A stretch of DNA of 64,000 nucleotides from Bradysia coprophila (Eukaryota; Arthropoda; Insecta; Diptera; Sciaridae), in NCBI RefSeq assembly GCF_014529535.1, contig NC_050738.1, positions 5,250,140-5,314,139 of the forward strand. The letters are read 5' to 3'. Below are positions 1-12,096 of this stretch, piece after piece. Below the pieces are notes generated by a model, which had not been told where the DNA came from, searched no databases, and saw only the letters and a program-made list of their open reading frames with translations. Each line of letters begins with the position of its first letter. Position 1 is the stretch's first letter. A program made the position numbers and the translations under genes.

Positions 1-3000
1 ATCAAATCGTTTGAGAACAACTGTTAATCGGTTTAAATTGACCATCATAACACTTAATTCGCCAGTCTTTGTTTCTTTTAAAAATTCTGCCCATGTGTTG
101 GTTTTATGACTGTTCGAAATTCGATCCAACTGTTGAGGGAACAAGTTTTACCTTTAAATATTTTTTTTGTCTGTTGACGATAAAATTTTAAAACACAGTG
201 GTCCCACTCATCGTCAGGCTCGGTATGATTTTTTGAAGGTGAAACATTTCTATGAACAAATTGAAGTTCGATTTCGCATTTACAGAAACAGGTAGCTTGT
301 AGGTCAAAATGATTGAGCATTGCCAACGAATTTTATCAACATTTTCCTTCCACCTCATCGTGGGATCCCTGTCCTTTTTCGATGTATCAACACACTCTGA
401 TGATGCAATTTTTTGTCCATGAAATTCCTGTTTTTCATCTTCGTCGTTTTATTAGAACGCCATAACAACCACCTGCGATATGAGAGTGCAAGTAAACAAA
501 TCAATTCATTGTTAAAGCTGTTTTCCGCTGTATAACAGATGGATTATACCAAACAAAAAAACATGTGATGGACCAGAAAAAAATGATGGTTAATAGATTA
601 GCAAAGTCAAACATGCAGCGTAGTTACACGAAAGAGACGTCCAGGTGGAATTTTTAGATGTGAATTTTTTTGGCAAACATTATACCAAGAATTTCGTATT
701 CGGTCCACCTGATGATTTCTGTTGGTTTTCTTTTGAATTTAATTAATTAATCTGTTATGTTGTTAAACATCAAAATCGGCGAGTGACGCCCCAAAGGTTC
801 CTTCACACAAGTCTACACTTATCAACTAACGTCATTCGTAGCAAAAGGTCATAACGAAAAGGCTGAACGATTTGGTGAACTATATATCAATCATCGGCAT
901 ACCGTTTTTCATAAACACCATACCCCGAACATCAAAACTTTTATCGTTATCATTTCCAAGATGTTGTTTTCACCACATCCCTGCTCTCATACGTAATAGC
1001 ATCATCAGACCGCAAATATCCAGTAACGATCGGATCGTTTTATTTTGAAAATAATAAAAAATATTTTCCATGCTCATTCCGAAACATTGTTCGGTGTGTG
1101 AGAGTGTATTGTGTGCTGGAGATTCTACGATTAATATTAACATTTATATTGCCTTTACAAAACTGCACTGGGCATATTAAAAACTATATGTTTATGTCTT
1201 CGAATATCATACCATGGATGGATATTCATATTCAAAAACGTAAAACGTTTTCATTGCATAACCAATAAAAACGCATTTTATGTTTATCCACTATTTTTGT
1301 TTTCGTCTCTATCTACAATATACATATAATACTCTCTACACATCGTGTATGCATTCCTCTTTTTTACATGAGTTACACACACGTAATAATAGTAAATACC
1401 AAACAGCAACCGTCATATAATTCATCATTATCATTTTATATACTCAGTTTTTTTAATATGAAGGACACGGAGTTCTTTCACCTGTGCGCTGCTTCATTTT
1501 ATTACACTACTGAGCAAACGAGCGAGCATAAGAATTTTATTGAATATATATAGTGAAACGCGGGAATATTATAGGTTTTTACAGCGCGACAGGCTCACAG
1601 AACCTAATACAAATAAAAAAAGTTTAAAACGAAAAAAAAATGAAGAAAAGAATTCTATTGCAGTAAAAATTGTGGATACGCATTCTCATTCCATCCATAT
1701 AGATTTATGCCACCATGTGTGATGATCTCGTGAAACTGACGTAAACATTGAGTAACAAAAATAATTTTTTTTTTATTATTATTTTCTCTGCATTTTTTTC
1801 CGATTTGTTATTGTTGATGTTATTGTCAGTGGTGCAGTGGTTATTAACTGTCCGAATCGACAGGCAAAATTTAAAAAAAAAGTCGTAAAAACTTGAAAAT
1901 TCCTCAGTTCTCTTTCACCTGGGATAGAAAAACCCTCCCATAAAACAAATACTGCACCGATATATAGTTAAATGTTTGTATAATCCAGGAGTACACACGT
2001 AATATGCAATTCTCATAACCAACTATGCGCATAACATAAGCCATTTTTTACGTATATATTTTGCAATGAATTACCCGGCCGGTCGAGACTTGGAGATATT
2101 TGAATAGTGTTCCATTATAGTATATAATGTGTATAAACGAGTGGCGTTATATTTTTTTTCGTCTTCAATATAGACGAATGTCGTGTTTGTGCTGATTTTC
2201 CAGCTATAGAGCACACCATATATATACGGCAATGAATTTTCGCATACTATGCAGACACGGCTTTTTGTGTACACATATTCCAAAATCGTATACACAATGT
2301 AGCACAACGACTCACATTTCACCGAAATAATGTTTTTTTTTTGTGTGTGGAAAACGAGAAAATGTTTCGCTATGAAACGAGAAAATTCAGGGATGGAATG
2401 ACGTCATCTCAATATGAAAATATTGATCCCCTCCCGTAATATTATACAACCACTCTGTATATACATACAGATATATATATATATATAGACATGTGTAACC
2501 TGTATGTACTCGAAAGCATATCTACTATTTATGTTCATTTGATATTTCTATGGTTAATTTTTTTGTACTTCTTTTGCCTAACAAGATATTCATATTGGAT
2601 CATATTGGATTGAAAATGATTATGAAAATTTAATGGTATTGATAGTCGGAACAGATGTGTATCGATATGGACGTCGTGCATTGTTGTTGTTTTTATTCTT
2701 CTCTGCTCTTCAATATAATAGGTAATGGGACATTTATATTTTTGTAGGCATTCAAGTAGTGTGTACACACAATTTAATCGGTTATGTCAATTATTGAGTA
2801 ATCAAAGAAAAAAACAGAATTGGTCTACGAAATACAATCCATAATCCACATCATTGTAATCATAAGACGGGCGTCTACTTCACATTTATCGTCTAGAATA
2901 TTTTAACATTTTAGTTTCCGGATGCAGACGTCATCTCTATAATCAAGCCTCTCTTTCTCTCTCTGCATTCAGAAACGCACGCTATGAAAAATATGTATAA

Positions 3001-5850
3001 ACGGAAAACGTTGAAAAAAGCACAGCCAGTGTCATCTATTGCTGGTGTCCGAAACCATTTTTCGTTCGCTGAATATGACATGACGTCAGGTGTTTGGTGT
3101 TGCATACATACACGCTGAATGCTTATCCATATGATATATGGTTGCATGCGGTGTATGTTAGTTCGTAAATATCTCGTTACTACACAACACTCCCGAAAGA
3201 AAATTTTGCCGGCCAAATTTACCTATTATTAAGAGAGATACGACTAAATAGCATGCAACATACAGTCACTATGTATCGTATGGGGTACACATTGAAATGT
3301 TTCGTATATATATTTGTGTCACATCGTTTGTAAAACGTATTGAAACAGCTGGTTTTGCTTTGCCGGTTATGTGTTTTTTTTTAGATAGAGAGTTTGTTAC
3401 GAATATATATTCGTACATCTGGGATATGATAGTGGCGAAAGCCAGGCAAAAGGCGAGGCACTGAACAATACGCTTATGCATGTATATCAAACTATTAAAG
3501 AGAATCGTAAATCCATTTTATAATTTTATGGCTGTGCTGGTGATAGATTTTCGAGGAAAGCAACTCCGCTTCTTGTATGAAAAAGGCAACGCCCAACAAT
3601 TTTTTTTTTCGTATTCTGAAAAAAGTGCATACACTTTCATGAAAGTTTTCGGTGCAATTGCAATGGTTGCAGATTAGTACAGTTCACTACAACAATGTTT
3701 TGTTGTTCGTTTTTCTTCGGAATGCTATTGCAGCCACATGTTTCTGTATTGTTCGGTTTTCTTTACCAAGAATGGTACGAATAGGGCAAGGATAACGCTA
3801 ATATGTATGAAGATGGTAAAATGTTTACGATAAGATCAGATTAGAGAAAATTGCGTTTTTATCCCGCTCAGATGAATGTAGTAAATTAGCTTTTATGGAG
3901 TTCTGTTATGATTTTTCTTATAGAGATAATTTCCGCTCCGCAGTAAAATAGATATTTTTCTCTCGGTGCATTTGGGGAAGATTGTTTTAAATCGTTGCAC
4001 GGGATAGCAGAGTTGACTTTGCGCAAAATTTATGTTTTATTAGTACGACTTTCTCTAGCACTCTTCGGTGTTCATGTCTTCATGTTAACAAATGTGGTCA
4101 ACCGGTCATCTCAGTCAAATTCCTTTTACTATTCATGCTGTTACTCTTTCAAATTGTGGGTCTTTGTTACATAATTCAACGAAAATCATTTTTTTCTCTT
4201 CACTTTCCCATTGAGTATCGAAAAAACCGACACAACAACCGCTGTACTTCTGCGAAAAATTGTCTTACCGACCTCTTGACTCTGCAGATGCCATCGTTGG
4301 AATATAACAATAGCCATGCATATATTGTGAACCATTTCCCTTAGTTCTTAATAACCAAACGTATGATCGAAATATCGGAATGGTTCTTGTCGCAACATGT
4401 TTTTATGAAACACACACACGAAAAAGATGGTTGGTCTGTTTCTTTTTTCGCCAACCCTCATTCTACCCCATTCTATACCGAAAATAAGAAGACGTTTTTG
4501 TATGGTTATTGCTTGTGTGTGTCGGGTGATTTCTTATATTGAATAAGAAAAGAGATCGGCTCAGACATTTGTCTATCATGGAACGAGTTAATGTTGTGTA
4601 TGTATACACAAAACGTGTACCAGCCGAACATACGCAATACAACACACATTATCCTGCCGAACAGCAAAACATTCTCAGATTTTTCCACAGTTCAACGAAG
4701 AAAAAAAAAGTTTGCCAATCAGATTAAGAGATTTTTAGCAAGGTGTTCTACTAGCACACAATATGCGGTCACGAGACTGCCTAGCTACATTTATTTATTG
4801 TTTCTTTTCCGTTTCGTATACCTTCAGACGACATGTAATTATGTCTGACGAGTTTTTACCTACATTAAATTGTCTGGCAAAAAGATTTAAATTCTCTACG
4901 GGCCACAAAGGGAGAGTCTGATTATAACTCTAAATGAAATTATGGCTCGTAACCTTCAATGGCAAAGTTTATTTTTGTGTTTTTCTTTCTTTTTCAACTT
5001 ATGGATTTATAATGTGACGATGTCTCGGCACAAAAATATGAATTTTCAATTGAAAGTGAACCGAGAAAACAATTATTACGTTGAGTTGCATAATCCTCGA
5101 ATCCCTGATGGCCGATGTGTGTTTTACCATTACCGTATATGTGGGGAAATGGAATAAAAATGGAAAATTCTGTACGGTACATAAGTGTGTGTATAATCAG
5201 CACACGATGCGGAAATGTACCGTAAAATTAACTTGTTTTTGTGTAGGCCATAGAACACCTTTGTCTGTTGTCGAGGAGATTAATTTTATTTGTTTTCTTA
5301 CTTGATGGACAGCTCAGTGGACGGTCGGTAGAAAAATTTAAAATAAAAACAAATTCTGCTACAGAACCAGTTACTGCACCAGATTTCGAATGATTTTTTT
5401 TTAACTACTAGAGCTGCAGCTCAATTTTTTTTAATCCTTCAATTAATAGGAAGGTCTTACCGTGGCAATGTTAGATAGCAACAGAAATATACCACATTTC
5501 TATTCAGCGAAAATGACAAGATACTTTCAAAATTACCAACTACATTTGTTCAGACATGTCAGACGCGAAACTATTTTTAGTTCCTCATTCTTCATCTTTT
5601 ATATTCCGTCATTTTTGTTAGATAGACATAATGCAGAAGTCTATTTTTGACTTTGCTGTTCCGTTTGTTTGTCACAAATGAATGACTGATCTCTGTCTGA
5701 ATCTGTCTCACTGCACGCAAGGTGACATAATTAATGGTTAGAGTTATCCGATTTTGTTTGCTCTTTGTTCTTTAATTAGAAATTTTTCGTTAACTGTCCA
5801 GTCCATAACTAGCCATTTTTAATCAATTTTCCGTTTTTCCTCTGTTTTAG
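1..5850. other. long non-coding stretch, presumed crp intron or upstream region
   Basis: No convincing exon is visible on either strand. The downstream crp exon opens in mid-protein at a splice acceptor, so at least its final part should be intron. The exons for the AP-4 basic region and helix 1 are not recognisable here and may lie to the left of the window. Visible content is AT dinucleotide tracts (around 2466-2486), poly-T runs and several TGACGTCA-type sites. The short open frames present are AT-rich, overlap each other and lack family motifs. Confidence 0.5.
2399..3088. promoter_or_regulatory. cluster of CRE/ATF-like palindromes
   Basis: Perfect TGACGTCA palindromes lie at 2399-2406 and 3081-3088, with a one-mismatch AGACGTCA at 2926-2933. 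This octamer is the CREB/ATF binding consensus. Three within 700 bp of AT-rich DNA is more than expected by chance and could mark an intronic enhancer of crp. No other supporting element was recognised. Confidence 0.25.
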
Positions 5851-7089
5851 GCTGCCATACTCCAACAAACAGCCCAATACATAATCGAATTGGAGCGTGA
5901 AAAGACCCTACTTCTATCACAAAACTGTCAGCTCAAACGATTGGTCGATCAGCAGGAAACCAGCGAGGTTCACGTTCTCAAAAAGCGCAAACTGGATCCG
6001 GTCTTTACGATACAAACCATATCCGATTCATCAGACGAAGGGCTCGGTTCAATGTCACCCGAACCGATTACATTACTGACTACCGCCAACGGTAAAACGA
6101 CAACACTGACAGCGACTCCAAAAGAAATTGTTGAACTGAAAAATCTGCTCGAAGCCGAACGTCGACAAAAGAATGCACTGGAAGAACGACTACGACAAAT
6201 TGAATTGCAAATCTTTCCCGACCGAAGCCGTGACGTTGCTGTGACATACCAGCATCAAGAGGTCATCGAACACACCGACAATGTGCGCGAAGAAGACGTG
6301 ACTGTATCAATCATTCAGGATCCATTGAAAATTCGAGAAATGGAATCGATAAGTGTTGTGTCAATGGATTCACTACCCACAGTTGGACAAACACAAGTGG
6401 TTGTGTGTTCACATGGTGACGATGATCTGGTCGATGAAGATTCTCGAACCGCATCGCCCTGCGACATTGAAATTGAAGACAATTTAATTCAGATTAAGCA
6501 AGAAATAACCATACCCAGTCGACCTAATACGCCCATCGAACATGCACATAACAAGCGAGTGCAACCGATACTCGAAGCTGCTATCAAGGCTGAACCTAAA
6601 GTCGAAGTCGAACGAATAAATGCACCAACGTCAGCCGGTTTAATTATTGTCAACGATGACATCAAGGGCAACGCAACGCAACAAAAGACGATCAACACAA
6701 CAACATCAACAACCACAACAAACAAAGTGAAACCAGCCCGATCACGCATGTTCATCACGCATAACACATCGCGACAGAATCTGGAAACGATTGTCGAAGC
6801 TATCCGCCATCTGGAGGGCGATCAATTTGTCACCGACATGGTCGAACAGCAACCCCAAGAAGCGCCATTAGCCCTAACCAATAAGCCCCAGCGACAGCTA
6901 CAAATTGAAATGAATCCATTCCTACAATTTCGATCGGCATCCCAGCAAAATGTGTCAACGGTGACGCCCACACTGACCACAGTGGTCACATCAAACAATG
7001 CTAAGTCAATCACATCGGCAACGGTGTCCCATTTACAGCAGCAGCAACAATCTCGACCGGGTGTCATTGTGGTAAAACAAAGTTCCTGA
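5851..7089 (+). CDS. crp: cropped / transcription factor AP-4, terminal coding exon
   Basis: This is the last coding exon, 412 residues to a TGA stop, opening after the acceptor TTTTAG at 5845-5850 in phase 0. Residues 1-37 are the end of helix 2 and the first leucine zipper of an AP-4-type bHLH factor (AAILQQTAQYI followed by heptad leucines). A second zipper-like heptad region lies at about residues 92-123. A conserved C-terminal AP-4 block, TSRQNLETIVEAIRHLEG, is at about 306-323 and makes the orthology firm. IKQE and IKAE fit the SUMOylation consensus. Low-complexity Thr and Gln runs occupy the rest. AP-4 proteins are nuclear dimeric E-box (CAGCTG) binders; Drosophila cropped acts in tracheal branching and growth control. 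The basic region and helix 1 are encoded upstream and were not found. Confidence 0.93.
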   Translation, partial: AAILQQTAQYIIELEREKTLLLSQNCQLKRLVDQQETSEVHVLKKRKLDPVFTIQTISDSSDEGLGSMSPEPITLLTTANGKTTTLTATPKEIVELKNLLEAERRQKNALEERLRQIELQIFPDRSRDVAVTYQHQEVIEHTDNVREEDVTVSIIQDPLKIREMESISVVSMDSLPTVGQTQVVVCSHGDDDLVDEDSRTASPCDIEIEDNLIQIKQEITIPSRPNTPIEHAHNKRVQPILEAAIKAEPKVEVERINAPTSAGLIIVNDDIKGNATQQKTINTTTSTTTTNKVKPARSRMFITHNTSRQNLETIVEAIRHLEGDQFVTDMVEQQPQEAPLALTNKPQRQLQIEMNPFLQFRSASQQNVSTVTPTLTTVVTSNNAKSITSATVSHLQQQQQSRPGVIVVKQSS

Positions 7090-7245
7090 TTGGCATCACG
7101 GAACCGTTAAATTCTAAGTTTGTGGTATAAATGAGAAATGGATAACGCAAAACGCCGCTTTGTGTGTGGACATTGCGCGAGGGGCTTTGTTTCGATTGTT
7201 AAGTTCAACAAAATTAATTTTCTTTTAATTTATCTCAATTTAGTG

Positions 7246-7251
7246 AATAAA
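7246..7251 (+). promoter_or_regulatory. polyadenylation signal of crp
   Basis: A canonical AATAAA lies about 157 bp past the crp stop codon in a T/A-rich 3' UTR context. Longer 3' UTR forms into the A-rich region beyond cannot be excluded. Confidence 0.5.
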
Positions 7252-7905
7252 AATCATTAATTTTGTAAGGAAAATTTATAAAATTAGAAATATTCTTCGT
7301 AATTGATAAATATACCCAGTCGGAACTGTACAATGTTCAACAGTTTAAGCGATTCGCATTACAAGGAGACAGAACAGAATATAATATGAATCCTACACCT
7401 ACACACGCTGAATATATACACACTAAATAAGAAAGCGAAGAAATTTGGACAGATGAAGTAAGTAAAATAAGAAAATTGAAAATCAGTTGACGATATTTCG
7501 TAATCGCCGATTTAGGAAAATTATTTTTTTTACCCAACGTTCTTCTAGGACAAATTAACGAATAAGAGAAAAAAAAAATCAGGAAAATTTCCCTTAGAAA
7601 TGGATTCCAATTTTCGAGCAAATTGTTTGTTCGTTCGCAGGAATCTTGAACCGATATTATGGCGTGAGAACGCATTAAAATATAAAACAAAAATTTAGGC
7701 AAAATTTACTTCTAAAAATATATTTGACAAAACAAAAGACCGTGAGCCTGCTCTTACATCAGACACACCGGTTTGAAGCTAATGCAATATCATTACCACA
7801 AAAAATGTTGGTTCTAGCACTTTTGTTATTGAGCGCCAGAAGCACCCGTTGTCAATGGCCTAGTCGATATTTCAGTCAATTTACTTCGTAGTAGAGAACT
7901 ACCAG

Positions 7906-8225
7906 ATTGGTGTCAAAATGAAGGTATTGAAATATGAGATTTATAAAAGAAAATTTTTATTGAAGGAAGTGCCTTGTCAGTTGAAAGCAAGAAACTTTTA
8001 ACTTGTCAGGCACGATGTGTCAACAAAAATTTTCTATTTCAAATTTCACGTCATGACACGCTAATACCTTTCTTTTGACACCAATTAGAGATGACCCAAA
8101 TTTTGTAAAAAAAACGACCCAACCCGAACCCAATCCGATTTAATTTTACCGAGCATCAAGTTTCAAAAATTTAATTTCGGGTTAGATTCGGGTCGGGGAT
8201 TTTTAATTTCATCTCTGACACCAAT
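7906..8225. mobile_element. MITE with ~23-bp TIRs, interrupted near its right end
   Basis: The left end ATTGGTGTCAAAATGAAGG is mirrored by CCTTTCTTTTGACACCAAT ending at 8085, a ~23-bp inverted repeat with one or two mismatches. The interior has no coding capacity and contains an imperfect internal palindrome. A second element sits exactly at the right terminus, and its target duplication copies the last bases of this TIR. The superfamily is not determined; a CAG trinucleotide on both sides could be a 3-bp target duplication. Confidence 0.6.
8086..8217. mobile_element. hAT-type MITE nested in another MITE
   Basis: This 132-bp element is bounded by the direct repeat ACACCAAT (8078-8085 and 8218-8225), an 8-bp target duplication. 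The termini are TAGAGATGA and TCATCTCTG, giving the TIR (T/C)AGAGATGA. The 8-bp duplication and CAGAGATG-like ends fit hAT. The interior carries GACCC/CGAACCC repeats that pair to form a hairpin. Confidence 0.75.
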
Positions 8226-9873
8226 CAGATTTCTGTACAACGTCTGACTCTAACAAATAGTGCCACAACAACGAATTTTCATCTTCGGTAGTGTAATGAC
8301 TTCGGTGGTATATAGATTTGAAAACGTTACATGAACTGGAACTGACATGACACAGGTTCTCGGTCTGAAAATGCCGGCTTATCAATTTCATTGTTTTTCT
8401 TTTCTCTTTCGAAATTTACTGATGGGTTTTAGTAAAACAAGAAAAAGACAACATTCCACTTGAGGTATTTTTTCTTCTTCTTCTTCTTTTTTTTCCGCTT
8501 TAGACTTAACCAACATTTTGAAAATGGAAAATGGAAACAATGAAAAACCAAAAATTCTTTCGGTTTTTGTATTCGACCGGCGATTACACACACAAATTAG
8601 AACAATTTCTATTTAAACAAAAAAAAAAGAAAAAAAAAGATTTTTAATACAAAAATGAAATTTAATGAAAAAAATGTAAATTTATAATCAATATTAACAT
8701 TAAAAGAAAATAACCGACAAAAATAATGGTTTCGATCGACACAATATTCCTTTTCCGTTGTCTTGTATAAAATATAAAACAAAACAAAAATGCTGATTAA
8801 ACTCAAATATTTTTTAAAATCAACAAAATAAATGAAATGGAAAAGCTAATTGTACTACAAAAATGTTCGTACTTATTTGCGAGTTAAAAATACATATAAA
8901 TCGAAGAGAGGAAAAAGAAAGCATTTTCTTCTCAGCTTGTTAGTGGAATTACAAGAACGAGAACATTACATTTAACTTAGTGGATAATGAACAAGATTAG
9001 ACGAAGAAAATGAACAGAAAACTTTAGTAATAATTAAGATAAATGAAGTTATAAGAGAGATGAAAGTAAGAGAAAGCGAATGTCAGTGGAAGAAACTGAA
9101 AGAGAGAGAGAGAGAGAACGATGAACAATATTTGTATTTGCTTAATTTCCAGAGAGAGATAGAGAGAAACTCCAAACCATCGCATCATTTCTTCATAATT
9201 TTTCTTTTTCTTTGAAAATGTTCAATTTTTGTAGGACAGTGGAAATCTATTCCATTTCCCCTCTCCACACCAAAACTTATTTTTTTCCTAATTCCTGCTT
9301 TCATTTTACAAACTAGATCGATTCAACGGCAGTCGTAACAAAGGCTAAGAATTGACTCAGATTGTCCGATGTCGTAGACGTTCATCACGTCAATATGCAT
9401 TAGTTTAACGATTTGAAGTACTAGACTTGCTGACGTAAAATTTAATTCGAGAGAGCCGTCTCTTAACGAACTGAAAATAGGACTCTCAAGCTAAGGCGCA
9501 AAGAAAGAATGAAATTTCGTTTGTAAAATGAAAACGTTGACCGAAATGAAATTGAATTATCCCCCCCACACACACGTACACACTTCCCCATCAAATTAAT
9601 TTCTATGAAATTTGTTTCTATATTTTACATTAAAACAAATTTATTTCAAAACTTTGTTACAATTAAAAACAACAGAAAATTATTTTACTTAGACATTACG
9701 TTCCGAAACAGCAAAACCGCGCATTGATTCAGTTGTACAAACATCTATACAAAATTCGCTTACTTCCCTTGAGTTGATCAGAATGGCGAACTGATTTCAC
9801 GAGCGACGGATATTTTGAGCTTTCGAGCATCTTCATACACACTTAGTCAAATTCATACTGCTAGTCGTAGACA
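8226..9873. other. A-rich gene-free stretch
   Basis: Long plus-strand A-rich and purine-biased DNA with a (GA)n microsatellite near 9100-9118 and a short CCCC(CA)n run near 9560. No gene or clear mobile element was recognised. It could include alternative crp 3' UTR sequence. Confidence 0.4.
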
Positions 9874-10179
9874 ATGACATATTATGTCATTGGTCGTAGA
9901 TGCCCTACTTCACCAGGCGATTTGAATCGAAAACAAAATGATTTCGGCGATTACATCCATAGTGAGGCTACTTTCTTTGTTGAATGGGAGATTTACATTG
10001 ATATCAAACTTCCATCAAATCAATCAGAAAAAGGGAATCAATTGGTTAACAAACCATTTCGAATCTTGAAAAATGATTTGAACAAACTGACTAGTTTAGT
10101 ACGTACGTACATTACAAAACCTTCTCAGATCAATTTCAAAAAGTGGCTAGGAGTTTCAACCAATGTCGCTGAATTCTGA
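9874..10179 (+). CDS. uncharacterised open frame, 101 codons
   Basis: An ATG-initiated 101-residue frame with more balanced composition than its surroundings and no stop for 306 bp. I recognise no family. It has no signal peptide, membrane segment or low-complexity run, and it is rich in Asn, Lys and Ile. No splice context or promoter was identified. It may be a small gene, a remnant of a transposon protein, or chance. Confidence 0.15.
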   Translation: MTYYVIGRRCPTSPGDLNRKQNDFGDYIHSEATFFVEWEIYIDIKLPSNQSEKGNQLVNKPFRILKNDLNKLTSLVRTYITKPSQINFKKWLGVSTNVAEF

Positions 10180-10354
10180 AATAATCACGGAAAGTGCCAG
10201 ATGAATGGATGCCCGATAAAATCATTATATGGTTGAGATCTGCATTTAATGTTAACTTGTTGTTGAGACCACTTTACCAGTTCAATATCCGTTTGTCTCC
10301 GATAGTTTCGCTAGATTACAATCTTTAAGCAAATTTATTAACGTTGAACTTTTC

Positions 10355-10420
10355 GATCCTAATAGATTCAATAGAAGGAATGACCAATGGTCACCTCCTA
10401 CTATTGAATCTAATACGATC
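10355..10420. repeat. 66-bp hairpin (foldback remnant)
   Basis: GATCCTAATAGATTCAATAG on the left is mirrored by CTATTGAATCTAATACGATC on the right, with the dyad at GACCAATGGTC. Arms pair over about 30 bp with few mismatches. Probably a decayed foldback MITE. Confidence 0.5.
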
Positions 10421-11798
10421 ACTTCAACGGAGTCCTAGTTTTAAAAATTATTTTCTAAATTTCCTAAATTTTTTCTATTTATTTTCTGATGAATCCGTAC
10501 AATTGAAACATTTTTTTGTGTTTTTGTGTCGGCCATTGTATATAAAATGTATCCAGACCTAGTCGGATTTATTTTGGCGTAATAATGTAAAACGGCGCGA
10601 AATGTAATACTGGTAATTATGGTAGCCTTCCCCCGGTATTAAAATGTAAGTTTTTTTTTCGTTTTTACAGATTTTTTTTAAATAAATAAATAAATCCGAA
10701 GAAAATAATCAAGAAATAAAAAAGATTTTAATAAAAAGAAAACAGAAGATTTAGCTGAGGTCACATTAATAAAAGTAAAAAAATACAGAAAACAAACACC
10801 ACCTACAACAATATATAAATAATATAGCCACCTTCTATGCAAAATAAAAAACGAGAAATGAAACATCCATAAAGAGAAAAATAGATTTAAGTGAAAAAAT
10901 AAAAAAAGCAAAAAAAAATTGAAAACAAAATGATATAAAACAGTCCCAATAATTTTTGTTCCTTTAAAAGTGAAATGTAATTGTAATATATGATCGTCAA
11001 AATAATATTTAATTATAAAGAAACGGAGAAAAGAAAGAACCTGGCGTTTAGTTTTTAGAGAGCACTTTGCAAGATTTATTTGATTCATTTTTTAAACGAA
11101 ACGCAAAATAAAATGTTTTTTAGTTTTAACTGCATAGGATTTTTAAGCTTCCTTTTTTTAAAAAATAATTTTACAATCGCAATTTGTTATAAGACAGCAA
11201 ATAAAATAAACGTTTCGTTGCAGTGAGTTAATGGGAAAATATAATTAAAAAAATAGAGAGGAAAATCATCAATAACAAAATCTAATTCAAATTCAAACAG
11301 TTCAACCAGTGCAACAGAAAAGAAATAGGAAAAACCACACTCAAATTCAATGTCCTTTTATTCGTTTTATTCGGGAAATTCATATCATCATCACAAATTA
11401 TAATCGTTGTTGTGTTTCGTTGTAAAACACATAAAAGTTTGGAACTAAAACAAATTTGTTAGTTTTTTTTTAAAGCACTTTGTAGTAGAGGATGTTGAAA
11501 ATTCGGTGTTCGTTCAATGTATTTTTTGAGGGTTTAGTACATTTCTCATTAATAGTTCAGTGACAATAATTTCCTGATCGTTAAAAAAACAACATAAAAT
11601 AGCATGGTAATTCAACATGGTAATAAAGAAGTCTGTTTAGAAAACATGGTTTACAAAGAAAAAAAAGATCAATTAAGCTTTTTACAAACGACGAACGTAT
11701 TGCCATATATAATGATCGAATCTGTTACTTCAATGGTTCAAATTACACTCTACTTATTACAGCCTAGTTTTTGACGCAATAGTACATTACTATGCAAG
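10421..11798. other. A-rich gene-free stretch
   Basis: Dominated by A-rich runs. An (AAAT)n tract sits near 10680-10694 after a T-run, the kind of tail left by LINE insertions, but no reverse-transcriptase sequence adjoins it. A stray DR1-like box (ATCTGTTACTTCAATGG) lies near 11718. No gene was recognised. Confidence 0.35.
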
Positions 11799-11900
11799 GG
11801 AAGTAAAGTGATATCTCGTATCCAGATGAGAAAAAGTATCCGAGGGCGGCAGCTCGAGGTACTTTTACTCATCGTGATACGAGATATCACTTTATTTTCC
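11799..11900. repeat. foldback element, GATATCTCGTATC hairpin
   Basis: The left arm GTGATATCTCGTATC at 11808 is mirrored by GATACGAGATATCAC ending at 11890, and pairing continues through the flanking AAGTAAA/TTTATTT. The apical region contains CGAGGGCGGCAGCTCGAG. A related sequence with the same core occurs at 29038-29110. Confidence 0.65.
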
Positions 11901-11986
11901 GTGTGTAGTACGACGTTTTACTATGCGAGTGATGTAAAGGTTATTGCCTATACATGTAATAGCCTTATTACATGCACCAGCATAGT

Positions 11987-12096
11987 AAAATCTATTACTT
12001 CATTCGTGTTAAAACACATTTCAGTGCTATAAGACAACAGTAGCCGAATGTTATTGCGTATTTTTGTCATTGCTGTCGATAACAGCTGATTAGTCG
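11987..12096 (+). repeat. DR1 dispersed repeat copy
   Basis: Begins AAAATCTATTACTTCATTCG and ends TGTCGATAACAGCTGATTAG about 85 bp later. A CTATAAGAC segment lies between the two conserved boxes. Confidence 0.6.

Noticed and set aside
5897..6079. Second open frame over the start of the crp exon
   Set aside because: Out of frame with the AP-4 zipper and not conserved in character; a shadow of the real frame.
6489..6767. Antisense open frame under crp
   Set aside because: It lies wholly within the crp coding exon and reads as hydrophobic, low-complexity sequence expected from the complement of Thr/Asn-rich codons.
8388..8806. Minus-strand open frames rich in Phe, Lys and Glu
   Set aside because: They arise from poly-T/poly-A and GAA-rich tracts and lack any start or splice context.
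10678..11088. 136-codon minus-strand frame rich in Phe and Leu
   Set aside because: It is the translation of A-rich plus-strand DNA, mostly Phe/Leu/Ile, with no topology typical of a membrane protein.
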